From assembly GCA_002778195.1 (NCBI GenBank), contig PCDI01000006.1, positions 163,021 through 227,020 of the forward strand: a stretch of 64,000 nucleotides of DNA. Reading direction: 5' to 3'. Source of the DNA: Raffaelea ambrosiae. Its lineage: Eukaryota > Ascomycota > Sordariomycetes > Ophiostomatales > Ophiostomataceae. How positions within the stretch are numbered: the first letter of the stretch is position 1; each line of letters starts with the position of its first letter. The notes under the pieces were generated by a model. That model made no database searches and was not told the origin of the DNA. It saw nothing but the letters and a program-made list of their open reading frames with translations. Below are positions 36,779 through 48,629 of the stretch, piece by piece. A program made the translations under genes and the position numbers.

Positions 36779-37602
36779 ATGTCTTCCAACTCGGTCAAAA
36801 TTGGCGTCTACATCCCCGGCGACTCACAGTTCCTGGATGCCGCCTGCATCGATGTCCTGGGAATTATGTCCAAGGAGTATCTTGGGATCATCGACATGCC
36901 TGCTCACGTGGTTGCTGCCGCTCCGAGCATCAGTATTGTGTATATTACCACGCCTGAACAGAAGGCCAAGGGCGAGATTGAGCTCACCAGCAGCCTCAAG
37001 GTGATCCCCACCCACGATATCAATCACCCAGATGTGCAGCCGGGCAAACTGGATATCGTGTTTGTGCCTGGACCCGACCCCAAAACCGTCTTCGACAAGG
37101 CGGCCACGGACTTCTTGCGTGCGCACTTTGAGGTGCCCACCACCGACATCCTCTCTGTCTGCACGGGCATCTACGTGTGCGGAGCGGCAGGCATCCTCAA
37201 GGGGCGCAAGGCCAGCGGACCGAGAGCACTGCAGGATGACATCCTCAAAAAGTTCCCCGATGCCGAGTTGGTAGGCGAGAAGTACCGCTGGTATCAAGAT
37301 GGCAATCTCTGGTCGAGTGGTAAGTTCTGGTGGACCGTATTTGTACCTGTTTCCGTGTCCTAGCTCAACGAAACTGACAACCCAATCCTACAGGCGGCAT
37401 CAGCAACGGGAACGACCTGATGGCCGCGTATGCGCGGTCAGGCAAGCACATTCCGTCAGCCATCGCTGAGATCGGCTGCAAGATGGCCGACGTGGGCGAC
37501 CGGGGCCAGATCTACGGTCAGGGACAAGCATCGTTCACGCTGGGATTTGTGTGGCAGCTGGTGCGGGCATATTTCGTGCGCGGAAGCTCAAAGACCGACT
37601 GA
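36779..37602 (+). CDS. DJ-1/PfpI-family protein (class I glutamine amidotransferase-like)
   Basis: Two exons (36779-37319, 37394-37602) encode 249 residues. The DJ-1/PfpI fold shows as VKIGVYIPGDSQFLDAACID, DIVFVPGPDP, and the nucleophile elbow ILSVCTGIYVCGAAGIL with the Cys in S-V-C-T-G. RWYQDGNLWSSGGISNGNDL follows. These match fungal proteins of the ThiJ/PfpI group, some of which are isonitrile hydratase-like. The exact activity is not determined. The chosen ATG has a good context (CCGCCATGT); in-frame codons upstream to 36647 carry no extra domain. Confidence 0.87.
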
Positions 37603-38903
37603 AACAAGCTTGGACTGAAGCCATGGGCACAGGGCCACGATCAGAAGAAGGGAAGAAATCTTGGCTTGTGACTGGTTTTCTTTGCTTCTATTTTTTCAGA
37701 AACATAGACAGCGAGAAATAACAATAATCTCTCCTCTCCCTCTTGCTTTGTTATGCGGTAGTTGACTAGTGAATGAAATTTCGTGGACACGAGATGGCCA
37801 TGTGGACTGTGGAACTCCCATGGAACTTCTAGGGGTTGAGGTTGTTCCTGTAAGCTTGCGCTTCAGCCTCGTTTCACAATAGGCTTACCAACAGTCGGTG
37901 CGTGAGCGGGATGACCGGGAGCTCCAAATTCTTGATTCTTTTATTTTATTTTAAAAAACGGGCCCTTTATTGTGTATCGGTTGCTCTTCCAGTTTCCAGG
38001 TCATAGCGTAAAACCCCACCTGTGCCAGACAAACAAGCGGTAGCCATGTGGACGATCAGGGGAGATCAGACAAAGACGTAAAACCCTGGGAAAAGTGTCA
38101 GTGCTTCTTGCCCGGATGCCTTTTACTGGCGCCGGCTGCCAATGGCGTGCCTGCAGGTAGTCCGGAATTGATCTTCTGCCAGGGCCAAAGACTGTTCCCT
38201 GGCTGCCACTGTCCGAGTACGCAAGATTCTGAGCCCATGATCTTCGTTCCGCATGAGAAACCAGCTTTGTACAAGCCAGTGTTTTGCGCTCTTTGTATGC
38301 ACTGGCATTCATGCATAGCATGCAGTCTTCCAACCAAGCCGGATACCTGCTGACCGTGGTAGATGGCATAGTTGCAATATGCTCGCACAACGGGTTGTGA
38401 TCTCTGTAACTGAGAGGAGGGTCACAACGAAACGTCGTTCTCGAAGAGGAGCGCTCCTGTTTCTCCTTGCCAGCGTGATCGTCGAAGCCCTCCCGCTTTA
38501 GGGGGGGGGCGTTGGCCTTTTCTTGTTCGCATACTTTCAACAGTCGGTTGCTGTTATAGTTAGTGTCGAAACTTACTGTTGCATAGTTAGTTTCTTCTCT
38601 GGCTCGTCTGGGTCGGAGCGGATCGTCCGTTGATGAATCCAGCCCTGGTCTTTCGTGACCCTTTATACCAAGCCAACCCTCGTCAAAATAACAAGTCTGT
38701 GCTAAAATCTATTCTATTTCTCTTCTTTTTCCCTCATGCTCTTCTTGTTCTGTTTGCACGACTGTCTTTTCTGATTCCTATTTTTCATAATAACATCCTC
38801 GTCTGCTGGGCAGCGACGATAAATTCTATTTCAGCCAGTCATTGCTTGTACCATCTTTAATTCTCACCTATTTCTACAATTTTAATTAATACATATTTAC
38901 ACC
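37603..38903. other. Intergenic region with one doubtful small frame
   Basis: 1.3 kb between the DJ-1-like and MFS genes. On the minus strand, 38388-38098 could encode an 89-96-residue basic, Cys-containing peptide (RAYCNYAIYHGQQV..., CQCIQRAQNTG, ending RHPGKKH). A possible splice acceptor (TTACAG) lies just before it and an ATGCAACA/GTAAGT donor about 190 bases upstream. The plus strand of the same bases also stays open for 101 codons. No family is recognised and I do not call a gene. A G/C run lies at 38501-38509. Confidence 0.3.
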
Positions 38904-41029
38904 ATGGATGTGCCTCACGAAGAGAAAGGGCTCGAAGACACGGAGAACAGCAGGATGGCCGAGACAGCTGTGGCGAAAGACTGGGTAAAGGACGCCATGG
39001 GGCCAGAAACACCAAGGAAGTCACTGGACAAAGAGGCAATGCCGGACGACACGTCGACAGTCGACAATGGCGATCGAACGCTGCCGACCAAACCAAAGCG
39101 GGCGTTGACATCGCCAACGAGACGAGACGGTCCGAGACCACAACCACCACGGTTACGGACCACACCAATTATTCACAAGCCGACGAGATCAAATTCACTA
39201 CCAGAGAGGAGACCCATGACCAGCTCGACCCGCCGACTTTCGTTCTCTTCCGTTTCTACTGCTAGACGACCAATCAAGTATGGAAAGGGAAAGCACGCTC
39301 AGGTTGAACTCGTTCCCCAGCCCAGCGATGACGAGGACGATCCCCTGGTAAGCTATTCCTGGCAATGGATTTTGAGCCAGAAAGGGAGGGAAAACAACCA
39401 CAAAAAAAAAAGAAACATGCAGTCGTATTGTTACTAATTGTTCGTCAGAACTGGCCAATGTGGAAGAAAGAGCTCAACTACTGGACACTGCTCTTGATGG
39501 TGGCGCTTGTCAGTGTCATGAAAACCGCCTTTCTTAGCATCAACAGCCAACTCGCTACGAGCTACTCTGTTTCCTACACGGCAGTGGCCGCCCTGACCGG
39601 CGTACCACTGATTCTTTCAGCCTGCACCGGGCTGGCAAGTGTGACTGTGTCTCGCATCTGGGGAAAGCGCCCAGTATACCTTGTTTCCATGGCGCTCGTT
39701 TTCATTGGAGCTGTGTGGAACACCAATGTGGCAGACAGCTTTTCTCAGTGCATGGCGGCCCGTGTGTTCCAGGGCCTGGGCTGGGGTGCATTCGATACTC
39801 TTATTCTTGGGTCCATCCACGACACGTATTTTGTAAGTCCTTCCCGAAACCTTGTAGCAGAGCCGAGCGGGCGAAAATGGTTCTCTAACCGCAACTAGGA
39901 GCACGAACGGGGTCTCCGCATTGCTGTCTACGATGTCGTCGTTGTCACCACCACCTGGGGCTCGCCAATCCTAGGTGGTGTTGTCTCTGCCAACCGCGCT
40001 GGCTTCGGTATCCAGTTTGAGGTCATCGCCGGATTTCTGAGCTTGGCTGTGGTCCTCGTGAGTCTCGGAGCGCCCGAGTCTACCTTCAACCGGTCGTTCT
40101 ACATGATCAATACTCCTGCTTCGGCCTGGTCCAACAAGCAGCTGCCGCGGAGGCCGCGCATGCCACTCTCCCTTGAGACGGCCAAGGAGTACCTGCAGTC
40201 GATGCGACCCCACGTGTACACGGGGCCGCGGGTCAACCTCGGACTCTTGCTCCAGGCACCGCGGGCCATGGTGGCACCGACGACGGCACTTCTGACACTT
40301 GCCTCCCTGCTGCCCTTCTGTGCTTTGTGGGGCGTGACTTTGTCGCTGAGCATGCTCTTCTCACCCCTGCCATTTGTCCTGAGCATGCCATCTCTAGGCG
40401 CTCTGATGGTCGGCCCGTGGCTCTTTGCCTCCGCCATTGCTGGCGCCTCGGGGTTCCTGGGCGTCTGGGAGCGCCGGCCTGCTCCGACGTTCAACGTGAT
40501 CGCTATTGGCGCTGGAAGCTTGCTGTCCTTTATTGGCCTGCTTACATTTGGCCTGCATGTGGCCTCGACCATGATGGTGCCCAACCGTGACCACTCTGCC
40601 TTTACGGTGGGTGGCATCGGCGCCAATCTGTCCTTCCCGGCGATCAGCTTTGTGCTGGGCCTGCTGGCTGCAGGCGCCTACACAATCGATGTCACCGTGC
40701 GTCCTCAGGTGCGCCGGTCGGCCCAGTTCACGGGCTCCAACCTGTGCTTGGCGCAGCGTAGCACTGTTGACATGTGTGCGGCCGTGACTGTGTGGCGAGC
40801 ATTGATGTCCGGCGTGTTTGTGATTGCTATTCCCAACGCTATCTGGTTCTGGAGCATTCTCAAGGCCACAGCTGTCGGCATCGTGGTGGTGCAAATGATT
40901 GTGGCATCTGTCGCCGCAGCCGCCTGGTGGCGGTACGATGAGACTGTCCGGCGCCTGGATGGCAAGGTGATGCGGTGTGTTGACTTGGACGTGTTGAGGC
41001 GTACAGGAAGCTTCTTCGATACTGATTAA
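38904..41029 (+). CDS. Major facilitator superfamily transporter with long cytosolic N-terminus
   Basis: Three exons (38904-39347, 39449-39832, 39899-41029) encode 652 residues. The first exon, about 148 residues, is polar and basic/Pro-rich (RRDGPRPQPPRLRTT, SNSLPERRPMTSS), so likely cytosolic and regulatory. NWPMWKKELNYWTLLLMVALVSV then opens transmembrane helix 1 in the way of fungal MFS drug/polyamine-type carriers. SRIWGKRPVYLVSMAL occupies the loop 2-3 motif position (GxxxDRxGRR-like, altered). A large central loop (FNRSFYMINTPASAW...) separates the two halves. Substrate is unknown. Confidence 0.88.
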
Positions 41030-42064
41030 GGGGGGCTGCGCACCTTCGCCGTCCCTTCGTTTCATTTTCGTCTCGCAGACGAACTAAACACATTCGTTTA
41101 AAGCGTTCTTTTGAAATTGTTCATACCTCCATCCCTCTTGCTGAAGGGAGTACTTGGGCCGCCACTGTCAGAACAGAGCCTCGACAGAGACAGAGGACGA
41201 GGCGAGATACACAACATATATGTAGGCGTTGAAGGATACTCAGTCTTAGAATTTAGCAGGACCTTCTTGGTTTTCTTTTATCAATTGTTGGCTCTGTGAC
41301 AAATGATAATCCATGTGAGACAGAAGCGTTCTACCCGCTCAGCCTGATAGACCGGTCTTAACAATGAGCCAGCGGCTAAATTTTGGAGATCTATCCTTCT
41401 GGAAGCTTTTGGGATGAGAACCGGAGGAGTTTCTGCGGTACGGTTGAGTTGCGTGAAAGAACATGAACGGCAAAACTGCTGCCCGTTCTTGTCTGAAGTG
41501 CCGACTTCAAATCATTGTCAACTATTGGTTGGAAGACGAGAGAAAAAGTCAAGACGAAACGACGAAACCCTGCTCCCGTCACGATTTTCATTATTTCAGC
41601 GATTCCAACCTCCCCAAAACAAGGGATGACTGGGGTTCGAACAGTCGGGACGAAGCATTCCTTGCAGCCTGTCCTCGTGAGCTACCAAAAAAGCTGGACT
41701 GTTCCACGGGCACGGCCAAATCTTAACAAGCAGGGCAGCGATGCAATATGTATGAAATATGGCGCGTTTCCACCGTAGCAGCATCGACCCTTTGTGCGCC
41801 TGCCCACTAATTTTAGCTTCCTCTCCTATCTCTTGGATTGTTGTTCCCAGATTTCCTTGTATCTTCTTGTTTAGGCAGTGTAAATGGAGTTCCCGCCCCT
41901 TCCGTGAAAGAGTGTCCGTATTCTAACGAGGATTTACACAATTCGGGAACAAAGAGCAGAGAAAGTTGTCCAAACCATGAGTTTGGTTATCCTTAAATAA
42001 ACGTCGTTTCCTCTGCTGTCTTTGTCAAGTATGAAATGCTGATTGGAGGTCAAGTTTCACCAAG
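41030..42064. other. Intergenic region
   Basis: One kilobase between two plus-strand genes. A frame at 41463-41726 (MNGKTAARSCLKCRLQ...) has a protein-like look but no recognised domain, and may be chance or a remnant. A GGTTCGAAC at about 41635-41643 resembles a tRNA B box, but no tRNA fold surrounds it. I list no gene. Confidence 0.45.
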
Positions 42065-45000
42065 ATGCATTCTCGCCGACGGTGGACAGTGGCCATTTGG
42101 CCACTGATTTGCCTCTTCTCACTCGCTCCGAGCCAGTCATCGCCATTTGCACTACCGCCCGCCAATTTCCAGCCAGTACCAGATTTTGAAACACCACCTT
42201 CCATATTCCGGCCAAAATTCCGCTACTGGCTTCCCGACGCAAGTGTCCCGGCGTCGGATGTGACCAAAGACATAGCAGATCTGGCTGCCGCTGGGGGTGG
42301 CGGCTTTGAGTTCCTCCCGTTCTACAACTATGGCATGGAACCAGTGTCAACAGACTGGTCTCTGTACGGGTTTGGCACAGCTGCGTTCAAGAAGCTGTTC
42401 AAGTCCGTTCTTCAGACCGCCGCCAACCACAGTCTTGCTGTCGACTTTGTGCTGGGCCCCAACCAAGGATCCGGCGTGCCTTCGACTGTATCGTCATTCA
42501 ACAGCAGCGAACCATCCGGTCTCGCTGTGGAGCTTGTTTACGGCGTAACACCGCTGACTTCAGGGCAGCCAGCCCCGTCCTCTGCGCCCCAGCCAAACAT
42601 ACACTTCAACTTTGAGAGCCTGTCGAATTTTATCAACGCACCAGAGCTGTGGGGCGAGAGTGAGCTGGTGGCTCTGCTGGCTGTGGATGTGCTCAATGAG
42701 ACGCAGAAGAAAGGCGGAACGTCTATGGTGATCTTGAACGAGACGTCAATTGTGGATCTGACCGACATGGCCACCAACAACACTCTGAGCCAGTGGATTG
42801 TTCCCGAAACGTCAGGACGGGGCTGGCAGCTCATGGGGTTTTACCAGAGATACAGCAATGAACGCAGCTGCGTTACCTCAAACAGCCCGTCATCATGGAT
42901 TGGCAACGGGTCGTGGATGGTGGACCATTTCAGCGCTGAAGGTGCCAAGAAGACGACTGATTTCTGGGACGACCAAATTTTGGAGGACCAGGACATCAAG
43001 ACGCTCCTACGGCAGGTGGGCGAATACTGTAAGTGTCCTAAGACTACGGCGCGATTTTGCCGCACCAGATCGACGTGCGTCATGCTGACAGGGGTGGACC
43101 AGCCTGGGAGGACAGCATGGAAATGGTCTCGTCGCTCTGGTGGACGCCCAAGTTTGTCGAAAACTTTGCCAAGGCCCGGGGCTACAGCATCCTCAACTAC
43201 CTGCCTGTCCTGTTCCAGTCTTCCAACATGTTCAACTACCGCAATGAACCGTACAACACTACATATGCCTTCAGCGCAAGCGAGTCTGATGGTGGGAAGT
43301 ATGCAGAGGACTACCGCCTCACTCTCAACGAAGGGTACCAGGCCTTCTTGACCCACTACCAGACATGGGCACGGGGCCATGGCTGGAGCCACTCCTGCCA
43401 GCCGGCATACAACCTGCCGCTTGATATGGTAGGTTGTCCTCAGTCCTCCCCCACGGCGACCTGTGTCTTACGGCCCATGGCTAATACATACATGGGCCAA
43501 ACAAATTACAGGCCGCGGATATTCCTTATGTCGGGGCCCCAGAGCTCGAGTCTCTTGATTTCGGCGAGTCTACTGAGAACTACCTCCAGTTCACTGGTGC
43601 GGCTCACATTTCTGGCCGAAACGCAATCTCGACTGAGATCGGCGCACAGAATGCCGGGGCCTACAAACAGCCTGTGACGGCACTGTTGCGTCTGATTCAG
43701 CATTCGTTTGCGGCCGGTGTCAACACGTTTGTCATCCATGGCTACCCGTACAGCGGGGCCTACCCGGGCACCACCTGGCCGGGCTACACGCCGTTCCAGT
43801 ACTCCTTCACCGAGATGTGGGGGCCACGACACCCGCAGTGGCGGCACATCAATGATACGCTGCAGTTCACAGCCCGAAACTCGTTCATGCTCAAGACCGG
43901 TGTGCCTCGCACGGACGTGGCCATCTACTCCTGGATGTTCCCGAGGTACGACGGAGGCGTATTCGAATCCGCAGGAGAACTCACTGCGTATGGTATGGCA
44001 CGGATCCTCGAGCACGCGAGAGTGGCAGCCAGTTGAGGAAACAGAAAAACAAAGAGAGAAAAGCTGACGAGCATTGCAGGATACACTCACGAGTACATTG
44101 GAGCCGACAATTTAGCACACGCCACGGCCGCTTTCCTCCGCCCAGACGGGCCTGCATACAAGGCATTGATCCTGGCAGACCCGCTGCAAGAAATCACACC
44201 CGCGGCGTCCCAGGCAATTCTTGACTTGACGGAAAGCGGCATGACCATCATTGTCGTTGGATCTCCGCCGTCGGCGACAGTGGGAACGAACGGACAGGAC
44301 ACGATCGATGCCAATATGAAGATGCTTTTGAGCGGCAGGTTTCCCAATGTTCACGTTGTCCCTGACGGCAGGTTCAGCGCCCTAGACAACTTGGCCGCAA
44401 TAGGCGTCGTACCGCGAATGCGCGTGAATGGGCTTGTTGGGGGTATCAACAATGCAAGCCAACTGTACTCGCACTGGCGAAGCAATTCGGACAATGGAAT
44501 GGAGATTGCATTCCTTTTGAACACGGGCCCGCCGGCCACCTTTATGCTCGAGTTCGGCGTGCCAAACAGTTCCTACCCGTTCCTGTTCGACGCCTGGACG
44601 GGCACACAGGAGCCTATTTTTCAAAATAAACCGACTCCTTCCGGGATACAGGTCAACATCACCCTGGCCAAAGAGCAGTCCACCATCGTGGGATTCGTCA
44701 GAGGCAGAAAGGCCTCCACCTGGACCCGTTTCTGGGACAGCACGCCAAACATCCGAAGACTCCGGGTCAATTCTGACGACAGGCTCGAAGTTGTGGCCGA
44801 CTACAACCCGAATACAGCATTGGGCAACGGGACAGAGTCGTTTTTGTTTCCGAATCCCCTCCCCCCGAACATCCCGACGTCCTTTGAGTTGGGGCCGTGG
44901 AACCTGACGGTCGAGTCTTGGGACGGGCCAGAGACTCTCACCACGGATTCTGTCGCTGGGACCGTAAGCACCGTCATGGTTTCTGAGCCACTTCAAGCAC

Positions 45001-45449
45001 TTGTGCCCTGGACACAAATCCCCGAAGTCCAGCATGTCAGTGGTGTTGGCTTCTACGAGACCTCGTTCCGTCTGGACGATGACACGTTTAATGTAGCCCT
45101 CAGTAAAATCACAGGAAACATCGCTCTCTGGATGTATTTGAACGGCACCACCACAAGCACATGCACCTTGAGGGTGTACATCAACGGCCAAACCGTGCCG
45201 CCGTTTGACCCCGTTGCGCCTGATGATGGGCGGGACATCACGTCTTTTTTGGTCCTAGGGGACAACAAAATCTTGATTGAGGTCGCGAGCACCCTGTTCA
45301 ACGCCGTCAAATCAAGAATAACCGAAACGCTAAGCATCGGCAAGGCCGCAGCTTCGCCTCGCCAGTACAATAACGCCAGCTGGGTTGACTTTGGGCTGCT
45401 GGGAATCGTCACTATTCGTGCTCTCGCAATTATGAAGGATGACAGTTGA
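42065..45449 (+). CDS. Secreted GH106 alpha-L-rhamnosidase-like protein
   Basis: Four exons (42065-43028, 43103-43428, 43512-44031, 44080-45449) join to 1059 residues, the usual size of the family. Signal peptide (RWTVAIWPLICLFSLAPSQSS), then RPKFRYWLPDASVP, DIADLAAAGGGGFEFLPFYN and DFVLGPNQGSGVP, all typical of GH106. Further motifs are SLWWTPKFVENFAKARGY, SISTEIGAQ-like segments (NAISTEIGAQNAGAY), GVNTFVIHGYPYSG and HEYIGADNLAHATA. About 20 N-glycosylation sites fit secretion. The donor of the third intron is GTTGAG, weaker than the others. Such enzymes remove rhamnose from pectic rhamnogalacturonan or from glycosides. Confidence 0.88.
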
Positions 45450-46246
45450 GTTTTTACTTGGGTGTAGACACCTAGATGGATTAATATATTTGGCTTTGAT
45501 TATGCCATGCTCTTTTTTTGTGTGGTGCAATGCCGCTATTGACATCAATCCTGCTGGTTTTCACGTCCCATGGTAATATGCCAGGAAACACGAAGCTCAG
45601 GTCCGCAGACAGGAAGAGACCCCAGATATCCTGGCTGCATGTAAATGGGCATCGAGGGTAATTTTCCTGCGAAACCAAGGAACCACAGCACCACGCGCTC
45701 CATAGATCACAACTTCATAGCTCTGCGCGCTGACCCAAGAAATAAGAGTAGGCAAGTCAACAACTGACGACGTGGTCAACAGCCGATCTAACGCGCTGAG
45801 AACCGTCGTCGATGACATGCGGTTTCATCTATGCCAACTATTCTCTGCCCCCCCTCCCATGGCGTTTTGGGGGCCATCTGATGCGGCGGAGCCCGATGCT
45901 ACAGCGGCCTTCGGGGAACTGTTAACCCAGATTGGGCATGTAATGCGAACCGGTGGTGAACCTTGATTTCCATGCCCACCAGCTGATCGAACGGGTACCT
46001 ACTATAGTAGTAAGGCATTCTGGGATAAAGGTGGATGACATATTACCCCGTATCTTACGAAGAAAGGAAAGTCCGGGGGGGGGGGCTCAGATATAAAAGG
46101 GGGCTGTTGAGACCACAATGTTGCTACAAAAAGCAATCAATTCTGCTTGTTCTGTGGTCTTCCAGCAACAAGACTGGTACTTGTGTCCTCTCAACCAAAT
46201 AGTTTATCTTCCTTTCTTTTCAACAATACGAATACCACCGCTGACC
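45450..46246. other. Intergenic region
   Basis: No supported gene. A run of 11 G lies at 46075-46085 right before the TATA box of the next gene. Confidence 0.5.
46092..46099 (+). promoter_or_regulatory. TATA box of the GPI-protein gene
   Basis: TATAAAAG, 155 bases before the chosen ATG, next to a poly-G run. A transcription start about 30 bases on would fall near the in-frame ATG at 46118, which argues for the downstream ATG as start. Confidence 0.55.
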
Positions 46247-46912
46247 ATGCAGACCAAGGCCATTCTTCTTGCTCTGACGGCTTCAGCTGTGGCTTTCGAC
46301 CACCGGCCCGTTTTCCCAGTCCACGTCGCCAACAAGCGTGCCGTGGAAGCCCGCCAGACGACTTCGGCCGACGTCAACGCCTGCCTCACGGCCATACAAT
46401 CTGTGTACGCGGCGATGCCGACGGCACCACCACAGGTCCTGTCGTTTGCGCAGACCGCGTCGATAACGGATCCGTGCTCGTTCACGGTGCCGAGCAGCCT
46501 CACATCCGTCTACTCGTCGTACGAGTCGGTCGTGGTGAGCTGGTACCAGGACCACAGTGCCGAAGTCGAAAGCGCCGTGAGCCAATGCCCCGAATACAGC
46601 ACCATCACCGCGAGCGATAGCTGCGCGACGGCATCTGTGGTAGCCAGCGGAAACACTTCCGATAGTAGCACCGAAGCTACTACCACGACCAAAGACGAGA
46701 CGACCGGCACCGCTGGTACTACCTCCAGTGCCAGTGCCAGTGCCAGTGCCAGTTCCAGTGCCAGTGCCAGTTCCAGTGCCAGTGCCAGTGCCGGTTCCAG
46801 TGCCAGTTCCAGTGTCACGGCGGCTTCGACCAATGCTGGTCCCAAGGAGACTGGCTCCGCAGGCATGGTTGTTCTGGCCGCCGGTCTCATCGGTGCCGTT
46901 GCTGCGTTTTAA
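46247..46912 (+). CDS. Small GPI-anchored Ser/Ala-rich surface protein
   Basis: 221 residues without intron. Signal peptide (MQTKAILLALTASAVA), then a compact Cys-containing domain with four Cys (VNACLTAIQSVY, TDPCSFTVPSS, SQCPEYST, ASDSCATASV). A long Ser/Ala stalk from a hexanucleotide repeat and a C-terminal hydrophobic GPI signal (GMVVLAAGLIGAVAAF) complete it. The layout matches fungal infection-structure-specific and related wall proteins, but I cannot assign a function. An in-frame ATG at 46118 would add 43 residues before the signal peptide and is disfavoured because a signal peptide should be N-terminal. Confidence 0.8.
   Translation: MQTKAILLALTASAVAFDHRPVFPVHVANKRAVEARQTTSADVNACLTAIQSVYAAMPTAPPQVLSFAQTASITDPCSFTVPSSLTSVYSSYESVVVSWYQDHSAEVESAVSQCPEYSTITASDSCATASVVASGNTSDSSTEATTTTKDETTGTAGTTSSASASASASSSASASSSASASAGSSASSSVTAASTNAGPKETGSAGMVVLAAGLIGAVAAF
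46734..46814 (+). repeat. GCCAGT hexanucleotide tandem repeat coding for Ala-Ser
   Basis: About 13 imperfect copies of a six-base unit (GCCAGT with TTCCAGT and CCGGTT variants) run inside the reading frame, giving alternating Ala and Ser. Because the unit is six bases, copy change by slippage keeps the frame and would only change stalk length. On the other strand the same repeat opens a spurious Gly-Thr frame. Confidence 0.85.
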
Positions 46913-47241
46913 AGCATCGGCAGCTGGCGAGCACAAAACCCACCAAAAATACAAAAAAAAATAAAAATAATAATGGGCAAATCTCAGGCATTAGGCTAAA
47001 GAGAAATGCTATTATTGCGGCTATTGTGTTTCGCTCCGCGTTAAGATCCATTCCGTGTATTCGTATTGTTGGATGACTACTGCATTTTGCCTTTCCGGTG
47101 TGTTAAGCGTAGACAATGGAAGTCCAATTCTGCAATCAAGAGTATGCGTGCACGTTGAACGTCTCACAATGCAAAGACAATATTCGACTGACCTGCAGAA
47201 CATTCGATTGAATACGGAACTAAACCAAATGCCTCCCTATC

Positions 47242-48108
47242 TCACAACTTGCTGTTCTTCCACACGGCCTGTCGCTTCTCGACAAAGCTCAGCACGCCTT
47301 CTTTCATGTTGTCGCCGCCGTCCATCTGCCCGTAGATTCCTCTGGTCAGCAGCTCCGTGCCCAGAGTCGGGCCAACCCCCTCCCAGCCCAGCCGAATACC
47401 CTCCTTGGACACAATCACAGCATCCGGCGAGTTGGCCGCAATGGTCTCGGCGAGCTTGATGGCTTCGGATACGACCTGTCCGGCGTCGGGTACAATCTGG
47501 TTCACCAGGCCCCAGCGTTCCATCTCAGCGGCGCTGAACATCCGCCCCGTCAGCGCCATCTCGGACGCCTGTTGGCGGCTAAAGTTCTTCGACACACGCG
47601 GCAGTGCACCGGCAATGGCGGCCACACCGCGGCGGACCTCGGGCAAGCCAAACTTGGCGGCTTCCACAGCCACAATCAGATCACAGTTGAGCGCAATCTC
47701 CATGCCGCCGCCGAGACAGAGACCGTTGACGGCAGCCACAATGGGCTTCTTGCCGATGCGGTTGCTGATGCCTCCAAACCCCGAAGCGTTGAAGCCTTTC
47801 ACGCGGGCGGGGACATTGTCTGGGTCCTGCTGGGCAGCAGCGGAGCGTGCGGCGTTGCTCCCGTTCCACTCCTTGAGGTCGGCGCCGCAGCAAAAGGCGC
47901 GGCCGTTGCCGGTCAGGACGGCGCAGCGCATGGAACGCTCCTCGTCGAACCAGTTGAAGAGCGCGTCGAGCGGGGCATGGTAAGTGGTGGGCAGCGAGTT
48001 GAGCTGACGAGGACGGTTGATGGTGACAAGGAGGATGTGCGGCGAAGGAAAACTGACGAGGATGTCGCTGGGCACGGCCGGCGGCGGCGGGCTGAACTTT
48101 TGGGTCAT
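47242..48108 (-). CDS. Peroxisomal enoyl-CoA hydratase/isomerase
   Basis: One exon, 288 residues from ATG 48108. Crotonase-fold motifs are clear: TINRPRQLNSL, the first oxyanion-hole segment GRAFCCGADLKEW, and the second LCLGGGMEIALNCDLIVA, then KFGLPEVRRGVAA and MALTGRMFSAAEMERWGLVNQIV. In the catalytic-Glu region, GLPEVRRGVA carries one Glu typical of hydratases. The last three residues are SKL, a peroxisomal targeting signal 1, so the enzyme probably acts in peroxisomal fatty-acid or branched-acid oxidation. An upstream in-frame ATG at 48255 would add 49 residues with a hydrophobic patch, but position and composition favour the shorter form. Confidence 0.92.
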   Translation of the reverse strand: MTQKFSPPPPAVPSDILVSFPSPHILLVTINRPRQLNSLPTTYHAPLDALFNWFDEERSMRCAVLTGNGRAFCCGADLKEWNGSNAARSAAAQQDPDNVPARVKGFNASGFGGISNRIGKKPIVAAVNGLCLGGGMEIALNCDLIVAVEAAKFGLPEVRRGVAAIAGALPRVSKNFSRQQASEMALTGRMFSAAEMERWGLVNQIVPDAGQVVSEAIKLAETIAANSPDAVIVSKEGIRLGWEGVGPTLGTELLTRGIYGQMDGGDNMKEGVLSFVEKRQAVWKNSKL

Positions 48109-48629
48109 ATCGGGGGTAGTAGTTGGGAGTGCAAGTGTAGAGGAGTAAATGAGAAACCCAAGTATGAAGCGGAAGAATTCCCCCCTCCGAAAAAAAGTAA
48201 GAGTGGCCGAGGTCTTTATGAACGTTGGGTTGTTTGCGTTGTGCAGAGATGACACCGGAATTCGGCCTCCGCTGTGGAACCAACGGCGGAAACCTGGGGT
48301 AAGCTCTTAGCGCCCCTGTCTGCGGAGGCGGAGAACCTCGGCTGTGCATGCCCAGAGACTTTCTCACATTCTGCTGCCTGCACGCGTCCATTTTCGATGA
48401 TTGCCCAACTATTTGCTGTCCATGAGTGTATTGTTCATTTTGTCCATTTCGCTCCCGTTTTTAGCTGCCATAGATGACTCTCCCAAATAGAACGCAAAGC
48501 GCAGATGATACGTGATAATGATACATTTTTTTAAATTAAAATATGGCGAGCCCTTTCTCCCAATTGGCCTCGCCTGCTATGCAGACGAGATGCCGCCATG
48601 CTGTCGTGGTGCTCGAATACTGGCTCTCC

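Noticed and set aside
41625..41650. GGTTCGAAC, tRNA B-box-like
   Set aside because: No A box, stems or discriminator around it that would fold as a tRNA.
46283..46954. Gly-Thr repeat frame on the minus strand
   Set aside because: Created by the antisense of the Ala-Ser hexanucleotide repeat.
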